Assembly (NCBI GenBank): GCA_002387845.1
Contig: DGLB01000077.1
Span: 1 to 48,868, forward strand
Reading direction: 5' to 3'
Origin: Stenotrophomonas maltophilia
GTDB lineage: Bacteria; Pseudomonadota; Gammaproteobacteria; Xanthomonadales; Xanthomonadaceae
Length of the DNA: 48,868 nucleotides
The position numbers were made by a program, and so were the translations under genes. Each line of letters starts with the position of its first letter. The stretch's first letter is position 1. The notes under the pieces are model-generated. The model was not told where the DNA came from and ran no database searches. It saw only the letters and a program-made list of their open reading frames with translations. Shown here piece after piece: positions 42,226-48,868 of this stretch.

Positions 42226-43587
42226 TTACACCCGCCGCGCGACCACCACGCTCAATGCGGCCAACACCAGCATCACCCCGAAGATCAGCAGATAGCCCAG
42301 CACCACATCCACCCCCAGCATCATCGCGAACACCGACCCCGACACCGCCAGCGTGGTCGCCACCGCCAACGCCTCACTCAACTGCAGGGCCGAGCTGTTC
42401 GCACCCTGCTGCGCCGGCGGCGACAACGACAAGGTCAGCACCGACAGACTGGGATAGATCAACCCCATCCCGAGGCCCGTCAGCGTCCACCCGCCCAGCG
42501 CCAGCCACAGCGGTACACCTGGCTGCAGCGCCAGCGCGGTGGCAATGATGCCGCCGCACATCAGCAGCGCCCCGGCGTGCAGCAGCTGCCGCCGCGACCA
42601 GCCCTGGCCCTGATGGCCCTGGAACCAACTGCCGCTGAACCAGCCCAGCGCGCCCAGGCTGAGTGCCACGCCCGCCAGCAGCGGCGTCAGTCCGCGCTCG
42701 CGCTGTAGCAGCAGAGGCAGGAACGCCTCGCACCCAAAGAACGCCGACGCTGCGATGCCACGCAGGGCAATCACACTGGGCAGGCCACGGCGCAGCTGCA
42801 GTGTGCCGGCCGGCAGCAGCTTCCAGCTGCACAGCAGCAGTGCCAACGTCGCGGGCAGCATCAACGCCGCAGCGGCGGTGCCGGTCTGCTGCCCACCCAC
42901 GTACAGCAGCAGCGCCGCCACTGCCGCGCCTGCAGCCCAGCGCACCACGACATTCGCCGGCGCGGCGGCCTGCGTGCGCGCCTGCACCTGCCGAAGCGCC
43001 GGGCGCAGCAACCATGCCGCCGGCAATGCCAGCAGCGGCACGCCCAGGAACACCCACCGCCAGCCCAGGTGCTGCACGATCAAGCCGCTGATCGCCGGGC
43101 CCACCAGCGACGGCACCACCCAGCCCGCCGAGAACGCCGCGAACACGCGCGGTCGCAGCGCCTCGGGATAGCAGCGCCCGACCAGCACATACAGCGACAC
43201 CGAAATGGCCCCCGCACCCAGACCCTGCAACAGCCGGCCCAGCACCAGCACCGGCATGTGCTCGGCCAGCCCTGCCACCAGCAGGCCCGCAATGAAGCAG
43301 CCCAGGCCCAGCCACAGTGGCCGCGCCGGACCTTGCTGGTCGCTCCAGCGCCCGGCCAGGGTCATGCCGATCACGCTGGTGGCCAGCGTGCCGCCAAACG
43401 CGAGGGCATACAGACGCAAGCCGTCCAGCGCATTGGCCACGGTCGGCATGGCCGCCGCAACGGCCAGCGCTTCGAACGCATGCAGCGAGACCAGCGCCAC
43501 CATGCCCAGCGTGGTGGCGCGATAACGCGGCGAAAGAATGGAATCCCCGGCGGGGGCGGTGGCAGCGGACAAGGGTTCAGACGACAT
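42226..43587 (-). CDS. MFS transporter, probable drug efflux, SoxR-controlled
   Basis: This 453-residue protein has about 14 hydrophobic segments. The loop-2/3 motif (GRWSDQQGPARPLWLG) is the MFS motif A type, and LGAGAISVSLYVLVGR resembles the antiporter motif C region, so export of small molecules is likely. It is divergent from soxR, and a sox box lies 64 bp before its start. It is therefore probably induced by redox-cycling compounds. Confidence 0.88.
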   Translation of the reverse strand: MSSEPLSAATAPAGDSILSPRYRATTLGMVALVSLHAFEALAVAAAMPTVANALDGLRLYALAFGGTLATSVIGMTLAGRWSDQQGPARPLWLGLGCFIAGLLVAGLAEHMPVLVLGRLLQGLGAGAISVSLYVLVGRCYPEALRPRVFAAFSAGWVVPSLVGPAISGLIVQHLGWRWVFLGVPLLALPAAWLLRPALRQVQARTQAAAPANVVVRWAAGAAVAALLLYVGGQQTGTAAAALMLPATLALLLCSWKLLPAGTLQLRRGLPSVIALRGIAASAFFGCEAFLPLLLQRERGLTPLLAGVALSLGALGWFSGSWFQGHQGQGWSRRQLLHAGALLMCGGIIATALALQPGVPLWLALGGWTLTGLGMGLIYPSLSVLTLSLSPPAQQGANSSALQLSEALAVATTLAVSGSVFAMMLGVDVVLGYLLIFGVMLVLAALSVVVARRV

Positions 43588-43650
43588 GGCAATCCAGACA
43601 ATCAGGGGCGGCGGCGCTTGCGATGTGCGCTGCGGTGACGCAGGATCACA

Positions 43651-43668
43651 CCTTAACCATGGTTGAGG
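43651..43668. promoter_or_regulatory. Sox box (SoxR operator)
   Basis: The 18-bp sequence CCTTAACCATGGTTGAGG is an almost perfect palindrome with the CCT-x-AA...TT-x-AGG ends of the known SoxR site. On the minus strand TTGACC (43667-43672) supplies a -35 for the MFS gene; the -10 would lie about 19 bp away, the long spacer SoxR needs. Confidence 0.85.
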
Positions 43669-43675
43669 TCAAGGC

Positions 43676-44110
43676 GTGATCGCGCAGGAGCTGAGTGTAG
43701 GTGAGGTGGCGCGCCGCAGCGGGGTGGCGGTGTCGGCGTTGCACTTCTACGAGCGCAAGGGCCTGATTCACAGCCTGCGTACCGCAGGCAACCAGCGCCG
43801 CTACAGCCGCGAGGTGCTGCGGCGGCTGGCGGTGATCCGCGTGGCCCAGCGGGTGGGGTTGCCGTTGGAAGCCGTTGCCAATGCGTTCGCGGCATTGCCT
43901 GAAAACAAGACGCCGACCAAGGCCGAGTGGGCGAAGATGTCGGCGTTGTGGAAAGACGAACTGGACCAGCGCATCGAGCAGCTCCGGTTGCTGCGCGATC
44001 AATTGACCGACTGCATTGGCTGCGGGTGTCTTTCGTTGAAGAAGTGCCGCCTGGCCAATCCGGGCGATGCACTGGGTGAGCAGGGCGAAGGCGCGCAGCG
44101 CTGGGGTTAG
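43676..44110 (+). CDS. soxR: Redox-sensitive transcriptional activator SoxR
   Basis: The 144-residue protein begins at GTG 43676 (MIAQELSVGEVARRSGV). It has a MerR-type HTH with SALHFYERKGLI and the cluster Cys113-x2-Cys116-x-Cys118-x5-Cys124 for the [2Fe-2S] sensor. The start is only 7 bp from the sox box and has no clear ribosome site, so the mRNA may be leaderless or start upstream through the operator, allowing autoregulation. Confidence 0.95.
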   Translation: MIAQELSVGEVARRSGVAVSALHFYERKGLIHSLRTAGNQRRYSREVLRRLAVIRVAQRVGLPLEAVANAFAALPENKTPTKAEWAKMSALWKDELDQRIEQLRLLRDQLTDCIGCGCLSLKKCRLANPGDALGEQGEGAQRWG

Positions 44111-44114
44111 GGGT

Positions 44115-44717
44115 TCACCACACGGTGATCACCTGCCCACTCTGCACACCTTCCACACTGCGCTGGTACGCCAACGCCGCGCGCTGTGCAGTGACCGGCT
44201 CGAACCCCGGAAAATACGCGCCGTAGTCGTCCATTGATTCCACCAGCACATTCGGGCTCACCACGTTGATGCGCAGCCCGCGCGGCAGCAGGTCGAACGC
44301 AGCCGCACGCACGAAGCCTTCCAGTGCCGCGTTCACCGCCGTGGCATTCACCCCATCGCGGATCGGCTGCGCGCTGACGATGCCACTGGTAAGCGTGATC
44401 GAGCCCCCGCTGCGCAGATGCTGCTGCGCCGCCAGGGCCAGCCGCACCTGGCCGAGCAGTTTGTCCTGCAGTCCCAGATTGAATTGCGCCGGGGTCATGT
44501 CGGCCAGCGGCCCGAAGTGCAGCCGACCCGTCGTCGCCACCACCGCGTCCAGTGGCCCGGTCTGGGCGAACAGGGCCTGCACACTGGCGTCGTCGGTCAG
44601 TTCCACCTGTACGTCGCCGCTGTGGCGGCCGGCGCGGATCAGTTCGTGGTGCGCGCCCAGCGTGCTGGCGACGGCCTGGCCCAGGGTGCCGCTGGCACCG
44701 ACCACAAGAATCTTCAT
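44115..44717 (-). CDS. Atypical short-chain dehydrogenase
   Basis: ATG 44717 gives 200 residues. The cofactor motif is GASGTLGQAVA and the SDR fold continues with TSGIVSAQP and INVVSPNVLVES. The catalytic Tyr-x3-Lys is replaced (GVNATAVNAALEGFVRAAA), as in a subgroup of short SDRs found next to LysR genes. Either the chemistry differs or it acts by binding. It converges with soxR and is divergent from the LysR gene. Confidence 0.85.
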   Translation of the reverse strand: MKILVVGASGTLGQAVASTLGAHHELIRAGRHSGDVQVELTDDASVQALFAQTGPLDAVVATTGRLHFGPLADMTPAQFNLGLQDKLLGQVRLALAAQQHLRSGGSITLTSGIVSAQPIRDGVNATAVNAALEGFVRAAAFDLLPRGLRINVVSPNVLVESMDDYGAYFPGFEPVTAQRAALAYQRSVEGVQSGQVITVW

Positions 44718-44814
44718 CTGCGCTGCTCCAATCCGGGAATGCCTGCAGTCTGCGCCGCGAGGGCAGGTTAGATAAGGGGCGTATGATTCGCACATTCCTA
44801 ACTGGAAGTTCGCA

Positions 44815-45735
44815 ATGGACCTGTTACGCGGCATGCAGGCCTTCGTGGCCGTCGTCGATCGGGGCAGCCTCAGTGCGGCCGCCGAGCAGCTGGAAGTGTC
44901 GGCGGTGATGGTGGGCAAGTACCTGCAGCAGCTGGAAAGCCATGTGGGGGCGCGGCTGTTGCAGCGGAACACACGCCGGCAGAGCCTGACCGACGCCGGC
45001 CGCAACTATCTGGCCGGCTGCCGGGCGGTGCTGGAACAGGTCCAGCAGGCTGAGGCCAGTGTTGAAGGACTGCAGCGGCAGCCCCAGGGCGTGCTGCGGA
45101 TCAGCGCGCCGGTTACCTGGGGCAGCTGCGTGCTGGCTCCGCTGGTGGCGCGTTATCTGGCCGCGCATCCCAGGGTGAGCGTCGAGCTGGACCTGAGCAA
45201 CCGTCGCGTGGATCTGATCGAAGAGCAGTTCGATGCGGTGGTGCGGATGGGCGCACTGGGTTCGGCCGAATGGGTGGCGCGGCCGTTGCCGCCGTATGCG
45301 ATGCAGATCTGTGCATCGCCGGCCTATCTGAAACGCAGGGGGACGCCGCAGCACCCGTCCGACCTGGGCAGCCACGACTGCCTGACCCATCTGGCCTGGC
45401 GGGGCGGGCACGGCTGGCGGTTGCGCGGCTGCCCCGAACAGGACTGGCCGGAACATTCGCGCCTGCTGTGCAACGATGGCGACGGCCTGCGCCGGGCGGC
45501 GCTGGCAAGCGCAGGGCTGATTCTGCAGCCGGCGGTACTGCTGGCGGAGGATGTGGCGGCGGGGCGGCTGGTGCCGGTATTGGCGGATTTCCTGCCTGAG
45601 CCGCGCCCGCTGCATCTGGTGTATCTGCCGGACCGTAGACCTCGGCCGAAGTTGAGCAGTTTTGTGGAATTTCTGCTGTCCGCGGTCGACACGCATGGCG
45701 TGTCGCTACGGGGGGATTTGCCGCACACCGGGTAG
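44815..45735 (+). CDS. LysR family transcriptional regulator
   Basis: The 306-residue protein has an N-terminal wHTH (MQAFVAVVDRGSLSAAAEQLEVSAVMVGKYLQQLE, with RRQSLTDAGRNY) and a substrate-binding domain of the CrgA/YafC-like group (GVLRISAPVTWGSCVLAPLVARYL). It is divergent from the SDR gene across a 97-bp gap and probably regulates it. Confidence 0.93.
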   Translation: MDLLRGMQAFVAVVDRGSLSAAAEQLEVSAVMVGKYLQQLESHVGARLLQRNTRRQSLTDAGRNYLAGCRAVLEQVQQAEASVEGLQRQPQGVLRISAPVTWGSCVLAPLVARYLAAHPRVSVELDLSNRRVDLIEEQFDAVVRMGALGSAEWVARPLPPYAMQICASPAYLKRRGTPQHPSDLGSHDCLTHLAWRGGHGWRLRGCPEQDWPEHSRLLCNDGDGLRRAALASAGLILQPAVLLAEDVAAGRLVPVLADFLPEPRPLHLVYLPDRRPRPKLSSFVEFLLSAVDTHGVSLRGDLPHTG

Positions 45736-45754
45736 GGACGCGCCATGCGCGTCC
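45688..45754. repeat. Inverted pair of GTAG palindromes
   Basis: CTAC-ended copy at 45688-45709, overlapping the end of the LysR gene, and a GTAG-started copy at 45732-45754. Same stem family as 32697 and 35074. The LysR C-terminus (DTHGVSLRGD) is encoded by the first copy. Confidence 0.8.
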
Positions 45755-45769
45755 TCGACGTGCTTGGCG

Positions 45770-46591
45770 TTACGACGCTTTTTCGGACAACGCCTTGCCG
45801 CGCGCCGTGGCCGCGTCAATCGCGCGCGCGACCATCGCTTCAAACCCATCGCCCTGGAACGACTCGATCGCCGCCTGCGTGGTGCCGTTGGGCGAGGTCA
45901 CCCGACGACGCAGCTCGGCCGGTGCTTCGCCAGACTCGTCCAGCATGCGGCTGGCTCCCAGCAGGGTCTGCACCACCAGCGTGTGCGCGGCATCCGCAGG
46001 CAATCCCTGCGCGCGGGCCGCCGCCTCCATCGCCTCGGCCAGCAGGAACACATAGGCCGGGCCGCTCCCGGATACGGCGGTCACCGCATCCATCTTCGCT
46101 TCGTCGTCGATCCACACGGTGCGCCCGGCCGTGGCCAGCACCTGGTCGGCCTGCGTACGTTGCGTTTCGCTGACCTCCGGTGTGGCAAACAGGCCGGTGA
46201 CGCCGGCACCCAGCAGCGCGGGCGTGTTCGGCATCGCGCGCACCACCGCGCCCTGCTCGCCCAGCCAGCGCTGCAGCTGGGCGCTGGTGATGCCGGCGGC
46301 AATGGAGACCACCAGCGGCTGATGCTGTGCGGCCAGGTCAGCCAGGTCGCCGCACACCTGCGACATCACCTGCGGTTTGACCGCCAATACCCAGACAGCG
46401 CCCTGTGCGGCCGCTTCAGCCGCGCTGGCGTAGGTGGTCACGCCGAAGTCGGCGTTCAGTGCATCGCGCAGTTCGGCAACTGGTTCGGCGACATGGATGT
46501 GTGCCGGCGCGGTGCCCTGGCGGACCAGCCCGGCGATCAGGCTGCGGGCCATGTTGCCGCCGCCGACGAAGACAAGGGAGTGGGCGTTCAT
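45770..46591 (-). CDS. proC: Pyrroline-5-carboxylate reductase
   Basis: With ATG 46591 there are 273 residues. The NADPH motif is FVGGGNMARSLIAGL, followed by VKPQVM, MPNTPALLGAGVTGLFA and the C-terminal ProC signature SGSGPAYVFLLAEAM...LRRRVTSPNGTT. It makes L-proline from pyrroline-5-carboxylate. It lies after yggS on the same strand, as is common. Confidence 0.95.
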   Translation of the reverse strand: MNAHSLVFVGGGNMARSLIAGLVRQGTAPAHIHVAEPVAELRDALNADFGVTTYASAAEAAAQGAVWVLAVKPQVMSQVCGDLADLAAQHQPLVVSIAAGITSAQLQRWLGEQGAVVRAMPNTPALLGAGVTGLFATPEVSETQRTQADQVLATAGRTVWIDDEAKMDAVTAVSGSGPAYVFLLAEAMEAAARAQGLPADAAHTLVVQTLLGASRMLDESGEAPAELRRRVTSPNGTTQAAIESFQGDGFEAMVARAIDAATARGKALSEKAS

Positions 46592-46604
46592 GAAATTTTC
46601 CAAA

Positions 46605-46714
46605 GTAGAGCCGGGTCTTGCCCGGCTGCGGGTCGTAGCGCCGGGTCTTGCCCGGCTGAAGGGGCGTGATACCCACCGAAAGGCGAAAAGCAGCGGGGCA
46701 GAGCCCCGCTCTAC
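46605..46714. repeat. Cluster of three SMAG-like REPs
   Basis: GTAGAGCCGGGT copy at 46605-46629 and GTAGCGCCGGGT copy at 46635-46658, both plus; a minus copy GCAGCGGGGC / GCCCCGCTCTAC at 46690-46714. They fill the yggS-proC gap and would form strong hairpins in the mRNA. Confidence 0.85.
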
Positions 46715-46738
46715 AGGTCAGTGCCGTGCAGGGACGGG

Positions 46739-47410
46739 TCAATGCCGTGCACCAAACAGGGCGGTACCGACCCGCACCATGGTGGAACCGTGGGCAATGG
46801 CCTCCGCGTAATCGGCACTCATGCCCATGGACAGGGTATCGACCTGCGGGTACTGCAATGCCAAGGCGTCGAACAGCGCACGCATGCGCTCAAAGGCCTG
46901 CACCCGGCGCTCGGCCTCCGGCCAGGGCGCGGGAATGGCCATCAGGCCACGCAGGCGCAGGCGCGGCTGTCCGGCAATCAGCGCCGCCAGCCCCGCCACC
47001 TGCTCCGGCGCGCAGCCGTGCTTGCTGCCTTCATCGTCGATGTTGACCTGGATCAGCACATTCAATGCGTCGCGATCGACCGGCCGGTGCCCGGCCAGCG
47101 CCGCCACCAGTTTAGGCCGGTCCACGCTCTGTACCCAGTCGAAGTGGCGCGCCGCCGGTTCGGCCTTGTTGGACTGCAGGTGGCCGATCAGGTGCCATTC
47201 CAGCCCGAGTGTGACCAGTTGCTCAATCTTGGCCACCGCTTCCTGCACGTAGTTTTCGCCGAACGCGCGCTGTCCCTGTGCGGCCAGGGCCGCCACGGCC
47301 GAGCCCGGCTGGGTCTTGGAAACCGCCAGCAGCAAGGGATCTGGCCGCCCGGCGGCCGATGCCGCGTTGTGCAGGTTCAGCAGAAGGGTCGAGAGGGGCA
47401 GGGCGGACAC
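46739..47410 (-). CDS. yggS: YggS family pyridoxal phosphate homeostasis protein
   Basis: The start is GTG at 47410 (223 residues, VSALPLSTLLLNLH); no in-frame ATG fits. PLP-binding Lys32 lies in LLAVSKTQP, and the family motifs FGENYVQEA, WHLIGHLQSNK, MGMSADYAEAIAHGSTMVRVGTALFG are all present. It binds PLP and keeps the PLP pool balanced without known enzyme activity. It is divergent from pilT. Confidence 0.94.
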   Translation of the reverse strand: MSALPLSTLLLNLHNAASAAGRPDPLLLAVSKTQPGSAVAALAAQGQRAFGENYVQEAVAKIEQLVTLGLEWHLIGHLQSNKAEPAARHFDWVQSVDRPKLVAALAGHRPVDRDALNVLIQVNIDDEGSKHGCAPEQVAGLAALIAGQPRLRLRGLMAIPAPWPEAERRVQAFERMRALFDALALQYPQVDTLSMGMSADYAEAIAHGSTMVRVGTALFGARH

Positions 47411-47497
47411 GATGGCTTTCCGGTAGTTCAGGAAGGCTATACTGCCGACCGGGGAAAGATCCTTCCAGTCGCAGCAGTCTATGGGGAGTAGCAGCGT

Positions 47498-48535
47498 ATG
47501 GATATCGCCGAACTGTTGGCGTTTTCCGTGAAGAACAAGGCGTCGGACCTGCACCTGTCTGCAGGCCTGCCGCCGATGATCCGTGTGGACGGCGACGTCC
47601 GCCGCATCAACATTCCGGCCCTGGACCACAAGCAGGTCCATGCGCTGGTGTACGACATCATGTCGGACAAGCAGCGTCGCGATTACGAGGAATTCCTCGA
47701 AGTCGACTTCTCGTTCGAAATTCCCAGCCTGGCGCGTTTCCGCGTCAATGCGTTCAACCAGAACCGGGGTGCGGGTGCGGTGTTCCGTACCATTCCCTCG
47801 GAAGTGTTGACCCTGGAAGACCTGAACACGCCGCCGATCTTCCGTGAGCTGATCGACCAGCCGCAGGGCCTGATCCTGGTGACCGGCCCGACCGGTTCGG
47901 GCAAGTCGACCACGCTGGCGGCGATGATCGACCACATCAACAAGAACGAATACGGTCACATCCTCACCGTCGAGGACCCGATCGAATTCGTGCACACCTC
48001 GCAGAAGTGCCTGATCAACCAGCGCGAAGTGCACCGCGACACGCACGGCTTCAACGAAGCGCTGCGTTCGGCACTGCGTGAAGATCCGGACATCATCCTG
48101 GTCGGCGAACTTCGCGACCTGGAAACCATCCGCCTGGCACTGACCGCGGCGGAAACCGGCCACCTGGTGTTCGGCACCCTGCACACCAGCTCGGCGGCCA
48201 AGACCATCGACCGTATCATCGACGTGTTCCCGGCCGGCGAAAAGCCGATGGTGCGTTCGATGCTGTCCGAATCCCTGCGCGCGGTGATCTCGCAGGCGCT
48301 GCTGAAGAAGGTGGGCGGCGGGCGTACGGCGGCGTGGGAAATCATGGTCGGCACCCCGGCCATCCGCAACCTGATCCGTGAGGACAAGGTCGCGCAGATG
48401 TATTCGGCGATCCAGACCGGCCAGCAGATGGGCATGATGACGCTCGACCAGCACCTGCAGGACCTGGTGAAGCGCAGCCTGATCACGCGCAACCAGGCCA
48501 AGGAATACGCCAAAGACAAGCGCATTTTCGAATAA
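47498..48535 (+). CDS. pilT: Twitching motility ATPase PilT
   Basis: The 345-residue protein has the family start DIAELLAFSVKNKASDLHLS, Walker A GPTGSGKSTT (130-139), and the Asp and His boxes (EDPIEF, GHLVFGTLHTSSA). The PilT-specific AIRNLIRE motif lies near the end. It drives type IV pilus retraction. ATGGGGAGTAGCAGC precedes the start. PilU follows 15 bp later. Confidence 0.97.
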   Translation: MDIAELLAFSVKNKASDLHLSAGLPPMIRVDGDVRRINIPALDHKQVHALVYDIMSDKQRRDYEEFLEVDFSFEIPSLARFRVNAFNQNRGAGAVFRTIPSEVLTLEDLNTPPIFRELIDQPQGLILVTGPTGSGKSTTLAAMIDHINKNEYGHILTVEDPIEFVHTSQKCLINQREVHRDTHGFNEALRSALREDPDIILVGELRDLETIRLALTAAETGHLVFGTLHTSSAAKTIDRIIDVFPAGEKPMVRSMLSESLRAVISQALLKKVGGGRTAAWEIMVGTPAIRNLIREDKVAQMYSAIQTGQQMGMMTLDQHLQDLVKRSLITRNQAKEYAKDKRIFE

Positions 48536-48550
48536 CCGGGGCACATAGCG

Positions 48551-48868
48551 ATGAATACCACTGGCACTACCATCGACTTCACCTCGTTCCTCAAACTGAT
48601 GGCGCATCAGAAGGCGTCCGATCTGTTCATCACCGCCGGCATGCCGCCGGCGATCAAGGTGAACGGCAAGATCTCGCCGATCACCCAGACGCCGCTCACG
48701 CCGCAGCAGAGCCGCGACCTGGTGCTGAACGTGATGACCCCGGCGCAGCGCGAGGAATTCGAAAAAACCCACGAGTGCAACTTCGCCATCGGCCTGTCGG
48801 GCGTGGGCCGCTTCCGTGTCAGCTGCTTCTATCAGCGCAACCAGGTCGGCATGGTGCTGCGTCGCATC
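48551..48868 (+). CDS. pilU: PilT-like ATPase PilU, N-terminal part (3' end outside window)
   Basis: ATG 48551 opens a frame that stays open to the window end (106 residues). It starts MNTTGTTIDFTSFLKLMAH and continues QKASDLFITAGMPPAIKVNGK and NFAIGLSGVGRFRVSCFYQRN, the PilU version of the N-terminal PAS-like domain. The nucleotide-binding half is beyond the window. PilU helps PilT retract pili under load. Confidence 0.93.
   Translation, partial: MNTTGTTIDFTSFLKLMAHQKASDLFITAGMPPAIKVNGKISPITQTPLTPQQSRDLVLNVMTPAQREEFEKTHECNFAIGLSGVGRFRVSCFYQRNQVGMVLRRI

Noticed and set aside
46739..48772. 677-codon minus-strand frame that includes yggS
   Set aside because: Only the part from GTG 47410 matches YggS; the rest is antisense to pilT and pilU.

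Overview
The window is a high-GC gammaproteobacterial chromosome segment, most likely Stenotrophomonas (Xanthomonadaceae). Three things point there: the protein sequences; many short palindromes carrying a terminal GTAG, which look like the SMAG class of Stenotrophomonas REP elements; and effector genes whose C-terminal domains look like XVIPCD, the secretion domain used by the Xanthomonadales bacteria-killing type IV secretion system (X-T4SS).

Region 1 (1-20038) is housekeeping. It holds the end of dnaX, then ybaB, recR and a HIT-family gene. A leftward moxR / DUF58 / transglutaminase / Slp-lipoprotein operon follows, then a GT39-type membrane glycosyltransferase, a leftward maf (yceF type), and a long rightward run: yceD, rpmF, fabH, a kinase-like gene, fabD, fabG, acpP, fabF, pabB, mltG, tmk, holB, pilZ. 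It closes with a tRNA-Val(CAC) that has its own promoter and terminator.

Region 2 (about 20040-32800) is accessory DNA, with visibly lower GC over roughly 20.2-25.7 kb. It starts right after the tRNA with a GIY-YIG/DUF4357 nuclease gene and a two-TM membrane protein. Next come a decayed SymE-like toxin and a decayed X-T4SS effector. Two tandem paralogous lipoproteins and a third small lipoprotein precede an intact 305-aa effector with an XVIPCD-like C-terminus and an unassigned N-terminal domain. Downstream are an orphan HigA-type antitoxin, a small hypothetical gene, a periplasmic protein, and a mosaic of two partial gene copies: one from the 34.7 kb gene and one from the effector C-terminus. 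The region ends with a 903-aa effector (AHH-type HNH nuclease motif at the N-terminus, glycine-zipper segment, XVIPCD and Gln-rich tail) preceded by an Imm11/DUF1629-like immunity gene. I read it as an effector/immunity locus for interbacterial killing, containing live, duplicated and dead modules. The T4SS apparatus itself is not in the window.

Region 3 (32788-48868) returns to chromosomal genes: an NAD(P)-binding protein, a membrane protein, YbjQ and a small unknown protein; a leftward TonB siderophore receptor followed by a leftward PepSY protein and a 60-aa membrane protein; a DUF4105 protein coupled to a lipoprotein alpha/beta hydrolase; an MFS transporter divergent from soxR across a sox box; an atypical SDR and a LysR regulator; proC and yggS; then pilT and the start of pilU. 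GTAG palindromes, single or paired, separate many of these units.
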